Source: JAVBPA01 sp031549925
GTDB taxonomy: Bacteria > Bacillota > Clostridia > Oscillospirales > CAG-272
Assembly (NCBI GenBank): GCA_031549925.1
Contig: JAVBPA010000096.1
Coordinates: 1 to 47,268 of the forward strand
DNA length: 47,268 nucleotides
Direction of reading: 5' to 3'
Shown here piece by piece: positions 1-8,453 of the stretch. The first letter of the stretch is position 1, and every line of letters begins with the position of its first letter. Position numbers and translations under genes: made by a program. The notes beneath the pieces were generated by a model. It was not told the DNA's origin. It ran no database searches and worked only from the letters and a program-made list of their open reading frames with translations.

Positions 1-30
1 TAAGTGCTTTCCTTTAGTTGTGTTTTTCAT
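1..30 (-). CDS. Probable IS30-family transposase, N-terminal codons only (cut by left edge)
   Basis: An ATG at 30-28 on the minus strand opens a frame reading MKNTTKGKHL before the window ends. A good ribosome site, GGAG, lies about seven bases upstream. The K-x-KHL start resembles IS30-family transposases of Clostridia, which begin with a short basic leader before the first helix-turn-helix. Ten residues are too few to be sure. If it is an IS, its terminal inverted repeat should lie between 31 and about 150, but no partner end is visible here. The rest of 31-176 holds no other gene that I can support. Confidence 0.35.
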   Translation of the reverse strand, partial: MKNTTKGKHL

Positions 31-176
31 TTTTGACTCCAGTTTGTGTAAAATTTCTCAAACTTAAGTCTACCACATTTTCTTCTCTTGGTAACTTCCA
101 CTTCCGCGTCCACTGTGGATCTTACTTTGAGAATTTACGTATTTAAACCTTTTTTTAATATTTGCAAAATCACATA

Positions 177-205
177 TTGACAAAAGATATATAATCTGAT
201 ATAAT
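177..205 (+). promoter_or_regulatory. Consensus sigma-A promoter for the tRNA-Pro gene
   Basis: TTGACA at 177-182 and TATAAT at 200-205 are separated by exactly 17 bases, a perfect consensus. Transcription would start near 212, about 30 bases before the tRNA 5' end. Confidence 0.9.
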
Positions 206-242
206 ATCAAGCGCGGTGCGATCGTGGGAAGTTAAATATTAT

Positions 243-319
243 CGGGGTGTGGCTCAGTTCGGTAGAGCGCTTGGTTCGGGACCAAGAGGCCGCTGGTTCA
301 AATCCAGTCACTCCGACCA
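243..319 (+). tRNA. tRNA-Pro (anticodon CGG)
   Basis: The 77-nt cloverleaf has a 7-bp acceptor stem (CGGGGTG with CACTCCG, one G-U pair), a D-arm with GGCTCAG, an anticodon stem CTTGG/CCAAG around the loop TTCGGGA (anticodon CGG, reading proline CCG codons), a T-arm with GGTTCAAATCC, and an encoded CCA end. It is a single-gene unit with its own promoter and terminator. The adjacent probable transposase is consistent with insertion near a tRNA gene, but no attachment-site duplication is visible. Confidence 0.97.
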
Positions 320-338
320 AAACTTCTTTTTAAATTAT

Positions 339-375
339 TTCAATTCCAGCTTTCTTTGGAATTGAATTTTTTTTT
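339..375 (+). terminator. Intrinsic terminator of the tRNA-Pro unit
   Basis: A perfect 10-bp stem, TTCAATTCCA (339-348) with TGGAATTGAA (357-366), and an 8-nt loop are followed by nine T. It also separates the tRNA from the convergent permease gene. Confidence 0.88.
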
Positions 376-382
376 AGATTTT

Positions 383-1164
383 TTAACTCAAATTCCCGTC
401 AAGATAACCTGTTTCGAGGCTTTCAGTCAGTTCATCTTGAAAGAAAGCATATAACAAAGCAGGCAGGATAATTGCCATTACAGAAGCTGTGAAAATCATT
501 TCCGGATCAATTTCAGAAATAGTTCTGAACAAAACGGAAAATGGATATTTTCCCTTATCGTCAAGCAAAACCAAAGGCTGCTCCACCATATTCCAAGATT
601 CCGCAAAACCCAATACAAACGCTGCCGCAATACCTGTTTTTAAATTCGGGAAAAGTATTTTACTTATAATTATAAATGAAGATGAAGTTTCAAGCGACGC
701 TGCTTCAAACATATCGTTTGGCAGCGTTTTTATTATTTGTGTAAGAAAAAATACAGGGAAAGGCGCAAATATCGCCGGAATGATGAGAGCGCCGTATGTA
801 TCAAATATAAAAAATTTTTTGATACTATGTATTGAGGCAATAATGTAACTTGAAAAGGCATCATCATGACAATCACATACAAAAAGAACAAAACATTTTT
901 ACCTATGAAATTCTTTTTTGCAAAAACATATGAAGCCAATACTGCTATTATTACAGAAAAAACAGAAGATAAACCAGATATGAATATAGAATTTACATAA
1001 CTTCTCAAATATAAAGGTTTCCATAAAAAGAAATCATTATATTTGGTAAAACCTTTATTAAAAGATTTGAATACTGCTATTAAAATAGGAGAAAAAATAA
1101 CGCAGGAAAACAAAATAAACAATACAATAACAAAAATATTTGTTGCTTTCTTTTTGTTAAACAT
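383..1164 (-). pseudogene. Carbohydrate ABC transporter permease, MalG type, with a one-base frameshift
   Basis: This is the second inner-membrane subunit of a sugar importer (binding-protein-dependent permease family). The start ATG at 1164 follows AAAGGA and sits just past the stop of the partner permease. The N-terminal part covers about 115 codons and runs normally through several membrane helices to QYIVSKNF. It then leaves frame and would stop near 733. The expected continuation (DTYGALIIPAIF...PNDMFEAASLE, including the EAA loop that docks on the ATPase) is encoded in another frame down to 383. The break falls in a six-A/six-T run at 809-820, where one extra base restores a full-length MalG-like protein. 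Either the gene is inactivated or the assembly lost a base in a homopolymer. No ATPase subunit is encoded nearby, which is common when a shared MsmK-type ATPase is used. Confidence 0.88.
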
Positions 1165-1165
1165 T

Positions 1166-1951
1166 TTACCAAATCCTTTCTGAGGATCGTTTTTCCAAAT
1201 AAAAAGCAATAGTCACTAGTATGTATACAAGAGTAAAAAATATTATTGCCGCTGTTGATATATTTTGGTAGTTAAGTTTTAAAAAATGATTATTTAAATA
1301 GTTTTGCAACATATATATTTCGGAATCGGGGTATTGTCCGTACAGCAGATAGGATTCTTTAAAAATTTTAAAAGAATTAACAACCGAAAGAATAGCAGTA
1401 AAAAATAAAGTAGGCATTATCATCGGCAATACTATTTTAACCGATTGCTTTACCCTGCCCGCTCCGTCTATTTTAGCCGATTCAAAATATTCTTTCGGCA
1501 ATCTGCTTATAGCGGTAATGAGCAGCATGATATTAATACCGGAATATTTCCAAAGATAACATGCAAGCAACGATTCAAAAGGCGAAGTGTTTCCTAAATA
1601 AGTTTGCCAAAATACCACTATGACAGCAGAAGGAAGAACAAAGGGTAAAAAAAATGCTCGTTTTACAAAAGGAACTTTCATTAAAAATAACACTGTAAAC
1701 TGAGCAATCAAAAAGGAAATTATCATTATCAGCGGTACAGAAATGAAAGTAAACTTCATAGTATTTATCATAGCATTCTGAAATGATTCGTTTTGAAAAA
1801 CTCGAACAAAATTATCAAACCAAACGAATTTATTTGTGAAGGCATTTTCAATGAAAGCATAATAAAACGAATAAATAAACGGAACTACATAAAAAGCTAA
1901 AAAACCGATTAAACTGGGTAAAAGATAAAGCAGGAAAAGTTTCTTTTTCAA
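1166..1951 (-). CDS. Carbohydrate ABC transporter permease, MalF/UgpA type
   Basis: This 261-aa inner-membrane permease belongs to a sugar importer. About six hydrophobic helices are visible, beginning with the N-terminal LFLLYLLPSLIGFLAF segment. The EAA loop (EYFESAKIDGAGRVKQSVK) near residues 155-175 contacts the ATPase. The start is a TTG at 1951 behind a strong AGGAGG and overlaps the TGA of the upstream gene, indicating translational coupling. At 261 aa it is slightly shorter than usual (about 290). The downstream partner permease begins one base after its stop. The substrate cannot be read from the sequence, but the neighbours point to an oligosaccharide. Confidence 0.92.
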   Translation of the reverse strand: MKKKLFLLYLLPSLIGFLAFYVVPFIYSFYYAFIENAFTNKFVWFDNFVRVFQNESFQNAMINTMKFTFISVPLIMIISFLIAQFTVLFLMKVPFVKRAFFLPFVLPSAVIVVFWQTYLGNTSPFESLLACYLWKYSGINIMLLITAISRLPKEYFESAKIDGAGRVKQSVKIVLPMIMPTLFFTAILSVVNSFKIFKESYLLYGQYPDSEIYMLQNYLNNHFLKLNYQNISTAAIIFFTLVYILVTIAFYLEKRSSERIW

Positions 1952-2403
1952 TGTAAATCTTCCTCCTTTGCAACGACAACACGAGCTCCGTTTTTAAAAG
2001 AGCGATCAGATTTGTAAATAAAATCTTTATTAACCCATTCTCCCCGCAAAACTTCGGTATATAAATCTCCAATTCTGCCAATTTCGAAATTTTCAGTTTT
2101 TACCGCAAAAAATGCCTCCTCACCTGAATCTTCGTTTTTTTCGATATAGTACAATGATAAATCATTTGTTACTTCATCAAATAAAAAACATTCATTCGGC
2201 AAAGCCATTGACATGTATTCATCGTCTCCGAACAGATAAAATGTTACTTGTGTAACAGCGACACGGGGAGAATTATTATCGCGTATGATTTTTCCGAAAA
2301 TTGAAAAAAAGAATACAATCGAAAGAAAAACAAGCAAAGTGATGATTGAAACAATTTTATTTATATTTTTCATATTTTTAATAAAAATCGGCAACTCATT
2401 CAA
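1948..2403 (-). CDS. Small single-span membrane protein of the sugar ABC operon
   Basis: I do not recognise a family for this 151-aa protein. It has one hydrophobic segment (IVSIITLLVFLSIVFFFSIFG, about residues 18-38) followed by an acidic domain of about 110 aa, probably outside the membrane. It begins eight bases inside the end of the upstream lipoprotein gene and its stop overlaps the start of the permease gene, so it is translationally coupled on both sides. ATG at 2403 is the start that gives this overlap; an internal ATG at 2373 is an alternative. Neither has a clear ribosome site. Its fixed position between binding protein and permeases suggests an accessory subunit of the transporter; that role is inferred. 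Confidence 0.75.
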   Translation of the reverse strand: MNELPIFIKNMKNINKIVSIITLLVFLSIVFFFSIFGKIIRDNNSPRVAVTQVTFYLFGDDEYMSMALPNECFLFDEVTNDLSLYYIEKNEDSGEEAFFAVKTENFEIGRIGDLYTEVLRGEWVNKDFIYKSDRSFKNGARVVVAKEEDLH

Positions 2404-4120
2404 GCAGCATTGTAGATAATTTATTAGAAGCTTCTTTTGCTATTTCGGTAATCGAATTTTTGTTTTTTATAATAGAATCCGCATAATCAATTAAAGTATT
2501 TAGTATATCCGCGGTACAATGTTTCCATAGTACATAAGTATTGCTGTAATTAATATCACTTGGATAATAATTTATTTGGATATATTCGTATCCTTCAACA
2601 ACATTTTTTTCATCTGATAGATTCTGCATAACAGAAGCTAAGAATCCCGCAGAAAGTTCTTTTTTTTGTGATGAATGACTGAGTATGGCTAATTTACAAC
2701 CAACAAATTCATATGAACCGTCCATGATATCTATATAATCCATATCAGGATCAAATTCTCCTATGTATTCGAATAATTGTTTTAATTTAATTCCATCTTT
2801 ATCGAGATATTCAGGTATTATAAGATTTATATTATCGAATATATATTTGTAAATATTGAATGTCCGATTAATAGAATATTGATTTATGAATAATGAATTT
2901 AATTTATCTGTATTTTGATAATATAAATCAATTGGAACTCCAATAATTTTATCATCATCGGAGGTAACATGTCGAATCATTTCTTCATTTTTTTTCAAAA
3001 CTTCTGTCATAACATCATATTTTGATAAATCCTCATATGCTCCGTTTCTGATAAAATCCGCAATATTCCAAGTATCCATTAACAAAAATATATCCGCATC
3101 ATTATCACCGGCAAGCGTTTTAAGAATTATTTTTTCTATGGTATCATATTTTATTTCATTAACGATTATTTCATTTTCTATACTGTATTTTTTAATAGAA
3201 TACTGTATAGAATCCGGAGTGTATCCCATAGAGGCAATTGTGATATTTTCTGTTTTTTCATCAAGATTATAAAAACCGGTAATATCGTTTCCGTAATCAT
3301 ATGAAGTTATGTTATAAGCAGAAGATATATATCTTAATTCATTTCCGTCAGATTCAATATCGAACAATTTTAATGTTTTAATAATTTTATTTTCTATTTC
3401 TACGGTTTTTAAATATAAAGATTTAGTTATAGTATCATATGAAGAAAATATTATACTATCTTTTATAGAATTATAAGTTGCTGCTCTGATAAAACAATTT
3501 GTTTTAATTTCATTTTCCAATGAATCTTTTTTAATATCATATATTGTAAAATAATTATCCGCACTTTGTGATGATGATATATTTAATAATAATTTATCTT
3601 CTTTGTAATTAATTACAGTATCAATATTTAATTTTATAGGTATATTTTTTTCTTCGCCTGATTTTTTATCCACGATGTAGAAACAATTTTGAGAACCGTC
3701 GTTCCCGTAAAATATAAAATAATTATCACTTACAGTAAAATGATATATATTAAAAAGACTGTTATATTTATAAGTATTTTTAATTTTCTGCGTTTCGGGA
3801 ACTATTTCATATATTATAAAATTTTCAAAATCAAAAACATATAAATATCCGGAATTATTTCTAATAGCATTTATAGATTCAATATCAATATTAAATTCCA
3901 ATATTTCATCCGCAATACAATCATATTTTATTATTTCATTATCTAAAATTATGAATGTATAATTTTCAATTTGTTCTATTCCTTTAATTTCTGAGTTTTT
4001 ATTTAATTTTAATTCCTTGTTTTTAATTTCATAATAATCCGTGCTTTCTTTTAATCCGGAGCATGAAAATAGGATCGAAGATAGTATAAATGATATTAAA
4101 ATTATAATTAATTTTTTCAT
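2396..4120 (-). CDS. Lipoprotein with propeller-like N-domain and solute-binding-protein-like C-domain
   Basis: This 574-aa secreted lipoprotein has signal peptide residues 1-19 and lipobox Cys20 (LFSC). Residues about 40-290 contain recurring blocks of beta-strand character (for example YIVDKKSGEEK and FTIYDIKKDS), as in sensor or beta-propeller domains. From about residue 295 the pattern becomes that of an extracellular solute-binding protein: an IKKYS-type helix, LAGDNDADIFLL, then NGAYEDLSKY. It therefore probably acts as the binding protein for the permeases encoded directly downstream. The solute-binding part is only about 280 aa, shorter than the usual 380-400. AGGAGG lies unusually far (18 bases) upstream of the ATG, and no other in-frame start fits. 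The 176 bases upstream are AT-rich with no promoter I would defend. Confidence 0.75.
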   Translation of the reverse strand: MKKLIIILISFILSSILFSCSGLKESTDYYEIKNKELKLNKNSEIKGIEQIENYTFIILDNEIIKYDCIADEILEFNIDIESINAIRNNSGYLYVFDFENFIIYEIVPETQKIKNTYKYNSLFNIYHFTVSDNYFIFYGNDGSQNCFYIVDKKSGEEKNIPIKLNIDTVINYKEDKLLLNISSSQSADNYFTIYDIKKDSLENEIKTNCFIRAATYNSIKDSIIFSSYDTITKSLYLKTVEIENKIIKTLKLFDIESDGNELRYISSAYNITSYDYGNDITGFYNLDEKTENITIASMGYTPDSIQYSIKKYSIENEIIVNEIKYDTIEKIILKTLAGDNDADIFLLMDTWNIADFIRNGAYEDLSKYDVMTEVLKKNEEMIRHVTSDDDKIIGVPIDLYYQNTDKLNSLFINQYSINRTFNIYKYIFDNINLIIPEYLDKDGIKLKQLFEYIGEFDPDMDYIDIMDGSYEFVGCKLAILSHSSQKKELSAGFLASVMQNLSDEKNVVEGYEYIQINYYPSDINYSNTYVLWKHCTADILNTLIDYADSIIKNKNSITEIAKEASNKLSTMLLE

Positions 4121-4296
4121 TTTATATTTTTACTTATACCTCCTAAATAGTAAGTTTTGGAAATATTATAAAATTAAAATACTAAATAGAATCGTTTTTT
4201 TGTTAATAATCTTTTAACAAATTTATTTATTTTGTGAAGATAGAATTAAAATATATTTTTAAAATAAATTAATATGTATATACTGCCTATATTTTT

Positions 4297-5304
4297 TTAT
4301 TCTTTTGCCGCTTCCGCTAAAGCTTCAATATTTTCCGGAGGGATATTAGGCAATATTTCTTCGTGACTCGGAGATATGACAATATTCGGACCTAATATAT
4401 CACGGACACGGTAAACTTCGTCCTTAATTTGCTGCGGAGTCGCATTAACTATAAATGATTGCGCGTCAATTCCCCCCACAAAAGTTAAATCGTTTTTATA
4501 CTTAGCAAGATTTTTCGCGTTCATGCCCGCGGCTTGTGCTTGGATCGGATGCAAAGCGTCAATTCCAGCGTCAATTAAATCGGGTATTATACGGTATATT
4601 GAACCGCATGAATGAAGCATAACCTTTTTTTTGTATTTTTTACCTACCGCAATCAATCTTTTAAATGAAGGTAAAATAAATTTTTTGAAATTTTCGGGTG
4701 AAATTATAAGATCAAGCTGTGTTCCTAAATCGTTACCGAAAAACATTACATCAACACGATCTCCAAGGTTCGAAAATAATTTTTCATTGGCTGCAACATA
4801 AAAATCCACTACTTTTTCAGTTACCGCTTCGACCACCAGAGGATTTTCATACATCTTTATAAAATAATTTTCCAAACCGAAAAAATCTGCTACGATATGA
4901 TAAAAACAACTCCACATTCCGCCAAAACACATTTTATCCTGATAGTCATCAATCATTCTATAATAATCAGTAAAATCGCAATAATTTACATCAGGCCAAG
5001 GGTATTTTTCAACATCGGAAATATTTTCAGCATCCGCTAAACAACCATCCGCACTTAAACTTGATCTTACAACACCGTATGACGGATTAAAAATCGGCAT
5101 ACCCTGCGGATGATAATATGCCCAATCTCCCATAAACCAACGGCAATCATCGTTTAAATATTGATATATGGCTTCTCTTGATTCTTCTATACCCCATTTC
5201 TTTGAATAAATTTTAACTGTGGCGTCACTCGGGTGACCCGTCCACATCGCTCCCTTTGTTCCCTTTTTATCAAATATTTGTTTTACCGCTTCTCTTGAAG
5301 TCAT
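4297..5304 (-). CDS. Uroporphyrinogen decarboxylase-fold protein (corrinoid methyltransferase-like)
   Basis: This 335-aa protein belongs to the UROD/MtaA/CmuA superfamily. The signature HSCG (His231, Cys233) followed by SIYRIIPDLIDAGIDALHPIQ is the zinc-site loop used by methyltransferase members, and GGIDAQ and IPPENI are also family-typical. The third metal ligand of MtaA-type enzymes, a C-terminal Cys, is not obvious; the corresponding region reads SPSHEEILPN (Ser311, His314). It is not a haem-pathway enzyme by context, because no hem genes are nearby and it lies in a glycosidase operon 26 bases after the GH106-like gene. It could transfer a methyl group, for example from a methylated sugar or aromatic compound, but no corrinoid protein is encoded in the window. 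The ribosome site is weak. Confidence 0.85.
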   Translation of the reverse strand: MTSREAVKQIFDKKGTKGAMWTGHPSDATVKIYSKKWGIEESREAIYQYLNDDCRWFMGDWAYYHPQGMPIFNPSYGVVRSSLSADGCLADAENISDVEKYPWPDVNYCDFTDYYRMIDDYQDKMCFGGMWSCFYHIVADFFGLENYFIKMYENPLVVEAVTEKVVDFYVAANEKLFSNLGDRVDVMFFGNDLGTQLDLIISPENFKKFILPSFKRLIAVGKKYKKKVMLHSCGSIYRIIPDLIDAGIDALHPIQAQAAGMNAKNLAKYKNDLTFVGGIDAQSFIVNATPQQIKDEVYRVRDILGPNIVISPSHEEILPNIPPENIEALAEAAKE

Positions 5305-5330
5305 AATATATAAACTCTTTTCTGAATAAT

Positions 5331-7442
5331 TTAATATTTTTTTACAATAACTACCGATAAAGGCTCGATTACCAATTCGAATTCGCTGTATATATTATTT
5401 TTTTTAATTACTTCATTCGTATTTATTTCAAATATAAATCCGTTTTCTGTATTATCTATATCTACTATATAAAATTTTCCTTTTCCCAAAATATCAACGA
5501 TTATATTTATTTTATTATCCGATGAATTTCCAAATAAATATAAATCAAATTCGCTGTTATATTTATGGATATAAGAAAGATTTCCGTTTATTACCTCGCC
5601 GTATGTTTTTATATAGACATCATATGTTTTATCAGAATCATATAAAGTTTCATTTAACATATTAAGATTTTCCAAATGCCGATAATAACCGTTTTTATCA
5701 TCTTTCTGCATTTCGGAAAGTATTGAACATACATAGTTATTATTATTTAATAAATAGTTTTCTTCCGGTAATATTTCGGAGGTTATAACAAAACCTCCGC
5801 TTTTTTTAAAATCTCTTATTTTTTCAATGTTTTTTTCGGAAATTATTTTCATTCCGGGAATAATAATTGTATTTATATAAATTTTATTCCTGTTATTTTC
5901 GAGAACTAGTTTACCGTTTTCAATATAACAGTTATTATCCAAAACATCCGGATGTATATATATAAAATCATGTCTTATTTCATATGAAAGTTTTTCTCCG
6001 ATTAAAAAATAATCGCTGTAATCGGGATTAATTCCGCCGTCATACGGATAACTGTCATCTGTAAAATGATATTGCGAAAATAAATCATTTATAGGATATA
6101 AAACGGCTATATCTGCATATAAAAATAAAGGAGCTAATAAAGCAGAATATTTTTTTGCCTTTTCATTGAATATTTTAATGGGTTCAGCAAATTTTATGCT
6201 TCTGAACGATAATTCCGGCGGGAAAGTAACACGGCTTTCATTTATATTATACCAAGTACCGTGAGGAACAAAAAAATTTATTCCCTTACATATCATATCG
6301 ATGAGTTCCTTATATAATACAGATACATTCATATCTTCGCCCATAGCTCCGAAAACTTCGCACATGACACGTTCTCTGCCGTAATTTTCGGCGGCGGAAG
6401 AAATTAATTTATAAGCTTTTGACCCTCTTCCGTATTCCATTATTTCATCGACTCCCGGAATCGGCTGATATTTGAAAACACCCATCAAATCTCCCGAAAT
6501 AGAGCACGGATTTATAATTTCTTCTTGATCCATATGACCTGTCAATGTTATATTATGATCGTTGCACCAGTCTGCCAGAGTTTTTACATATGATTCTGCG
6601 TAAAGTTTCGCCCTAAAACCGAAAAGTAAATTCCTTGCACGAGCTGTATCTTCTCCTATATCAAAATAAAGTGCCGGATATAAAGAAGAAGGAGAAAAAC
6701 CGTATTCTTTGATAAATAATTTATTAAAATCCGAAGTCCAAATTCTCCCGCCTTTTACATGATATAAAGAAGGTTCGTCGTAAAAAGCATATTTAATAAC
6801 GGTACCGAAATATTTTTTAAACTTCCCGTAATAATTTTCATGCGTAAATTCAATTAATTTACGTACAGCATCCACGTTTAAATAATCAACAAGATTGGCT
6901 CCGTGATAGCACATATAACTGCTGTTTGTTGTTTCGCATTTAAAAATATATACAATACTATCTGATTCCGGTATATAGCTTAATTTATTTTCTTTTATAT
7001 AATCGTCAAGAGCTGATATTTTATTGGTTTTTTTATTTTTAATAGCAGCCGATAAAAAAATTTCCGAATCAATTTTGTATTCGAAATTATCTCCCTTTAA
7101 AACATTGTATTCTTCCATATTTAAAATTTTGGCGCAGTATTGCGGATAATATTTCATTAATAAACCGTCGCATCCGCCGCTGGGGAATCCGTTTTCATCC
7201 CATAGCATTATATAAAGTCCGTATTTTTCCGCAGCTTTTAAAGCCCATTCTATTTTCATAAAATATTCATCGCTCATATAACCGTCATATTTCCATAAAA
7301 CGATCATGACTCCGGAATTTTTATCCGTTTCTGAAAAGCCTTTAAATTGAAAATCGATTTCTTCTTCATGTATCTCACAAAGAGGAACATTCCATACCCA
7401 TTTAGGGATAGTTCCGTATATTTTATCATCCATATTTATCAT
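5331..7442 (-). CDS. GH106-like glycoside hydrolase (alpha-L-rhamnosidase-like)
   Basis: This 703-aa protein has the TIM-barrel features of the GH106 (rhamnosidase) group. Residues about 55-92 contain the stretch of the form YMSDEYF...AAEKYGLYIMLWDENGFPSGG, later YAFYDEPSLY, and then a strand with TGHMDQEE. The acidic residues in YDEPS and GHMDQEE are the likely catalytic candidates. A middle Rossmann-like region (about 470-590, with KSGGFVITSE) is followed by a C-terminal beta region. No signal peptide is present, so it acts on imported sugars. It is shorter than classical GH106 enzymes (about 1000 aa), lacking extra beta-sandwich domains. It starts 6 bases after the isomerase gene stop. Substrate is uncertain. 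Confidence 0.78.
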   Translation of the reverse strand: MINMDDKIYGTIPKWVWNVPLCEIHEEEIDFQFKGFSETDKNSGVMIVLWKYDGYMSDEYFMKIEWALKAAEKYGLYIMLWDENGFPSGGCDGLLMKYYPQYCAKILNMEEYNVLKGDNFEYKIDSEIFLSAAIKNKKTNKISALDDYIKENKLSYIPESDSIVYIFKCETTNSSYMCYHGANLVDYLNVDAVRKLIEFTHENYYGKFKKYFGTVIKYAFYDEPSLYHVKGGRIWTSDFNKLFIKEYGFSPSSLYPALYFDIGEDTARARNLLFGFRAKLYAESYVKTLADWCNDHNITLTGHMDQEEIINPCSISGDLMGVFKYQPIPGVDEIMEYGRGSKAYKLISSAAENYGRERVMCEVFGAMGEDMNVSVLYKELIDMICKGINFFVPHGTWYNINESRVTFPPELSFRSIKFAEPIKIFNEKAKKYSALLAPLFLYADIAVLYPINDLFSQYHFTDDSYPYDGGINPDYSDYFLIGEKLSYEIRHDFIYIHPDVLDNNCYIENGKLVLENNRNKIYINTIIIPGMKIISEKNIEKIRDFKKSGGFVITSEILPEENYLLNNNNYVCSILSEMQKDDKNGYYRHLENLNMLNETLYDSDKTYDVYIKTYGEVINGNLSYIHKYNSEFDLYLFGNSSDNKINIIVDILGKGKFYIVDIDNTENGFIFEINTNEVIKKNNIYSEFELVIEPLSVVIVKKY

Positions 7443-7448
7443 ATATTT

Positions 7449-8273
7449 TTATAATAAACTGCGAATAAAATCACGGGCTTTTATAATATCAAGTTTTTGC
7501 TGTTCACCGGATATTTCACGTTCTATGATATACGGTCCTGTGTAATTATAACCAGAAAGTTGTTTTACAATTTCAGGGAAATTTGCTTTTCCTTCTCCGA
7601 GAGCAACTTCGCGGCCCAATTCTTTTCCGGTTGTAGGATAAAAACCGTCTTTGCAATGAGTGTTGCGGACATATTTGCCGATAACATCAAGCGCGTCAAC
7701 AGAACTAGCTTTTCCGTATAATATTAAATTTGCAGTATCGAAATTTATTCCTAAATTCGGTGTTCCAATTTCCTGTATAGCACGAAGCAAAGTAACGGGA
7801 GTTTCCTGACCTGTTTCAAATAAAAAATATTGTCCTCTGTTCATAAGATATTCCGATAAATATCTAAGAGTTTCCACGATGCCGAAGAAATCAGGATCAT
7901 TCGGGTTTTCCGGAATAAAACCTACATGCGTTATAACATCGGATACACCCATTTTATATGCGAAATCTGCACCTGCCAAAACTTCAAGAAGACGTTTTTC
8001 GCGAAATTCTATAGGTACTAAACCAAGAGTAGAAGGTCCTTTGTAAAAATTCCATTCCCCGGGAGGAGTCCAGCCAGCCCAAAAAGCAGTTACTTCAATA
8101 CCTGTTTCAGCGGAAGCTTTTTTTATTATTTCTGCGTTTTCATCAGTATATGAATTTACATCCCAGCCGCTTAACTGACAACATTCAAGCTCCATATCCG
8201 CGAGTTTTTCAAATTCTTTATATATATTGGTTTCAGAATTAAATCCAACCAAAACACCTATTTTATTTTTCAT
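7449..8273 (-). CDS. Sugar phosphate isomerase/epimerase-like TIM barrel (AP-endonuclease 2 fold)
   Basis: This 274-aa cytoplasmic protein belongs to the xylose-isomerase-like TIM-barrel family, which includes IolE, YcjR and hexulose epimerases. The expected divalent-metal ligands are visible: Glu153 (FETGQE), Asp179 (NFDTAN), His206 (NTHCKDG) and Glu251 (IIERE). A good GAGG ribosome site precedes the ATG. Members act on ketoses, inosose or 3-keto-sugars by enolisation. The neighbouring glycosidases and the divergent DUF1080 gene make a 3-keto-sugar epimerase, isomerase or hydratase role plausible here, but the exact reaction is not readable. Confidence 0.85.
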   Translation of the reverse strand: MKNKIGVLVGFNSETNIYKEFEKLADMELECCQLSGWDVNSYTDENAEIIKKASAETGIEVTAFWAGWTPPGEWNFYKGPSTLGLVPIEFREKRLLEVLAGADFAYKMGVSDVITHVGFIPENPNDPDFFGIVETLRYLSEYLMNRGQYFLFETGQETPVTLLRAIQEIGTPNLGINFDTANLILYGKASSVDALDVIGKYVRNTHCKDGFYPTTGKELGREVALGEGKANFPEIVKQLSGYNYTGPYIIEREISGEQQKLDIIKARDFIRSLL

Positions 8274-8312
8274 ATATTTTCCTCAAATTATAATTTTTCA
8301 TGATTTTTTTCG

Positions 8313-8418
8313 AAAAACTGATTTGACTTAATTATTTCCTGAAGAAAAAAACATTTTAATCCATCAAACAATTATAATAAATAAATTATAATATAATAAA
8401 AAAATCAAATCAGTTTTT
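8313..8418. promoter_or_regulatory. Perfect 14-bp inverted repeat flanking an AT-rich promoter-like region
   Basis: AAAAACTGATTTGA at 8313-8326 is repeated exactly in reverse complement at 8405-8418, with 78 AT-rich bases between that contain TATAAT-like sequences on the minus strand. It sits between the GH39 gene and the isomerase gene. The arms may be paired operators for a dimeric regulator, or may form a long-range RNA stem in the intercistronic message. No clear -35/-10 pair is seen. Confidence 0.5.
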
Positions 8419-8453
8419 GATAATTTATGATTTTAAAAAAGCTGAAAATTTAT

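Noticed and set aside
383..732. Reading the permease pieces as two separate genes
   Set aside because: The two halves join into one MalG-type protein when one base is restored; the second half lacks its own ribosome site and begins mid-domain.
489..848. Open frame on the plus strand opposite the MalG-type permease
   Set aside because: It lies antisense to a clear permease gene, has no ribosome site and no family-like features.
1848..2081. 77-codon minus-strand frame
   Set aside because: It overlaps two coupled real genes in another frame and has no recognisable features.
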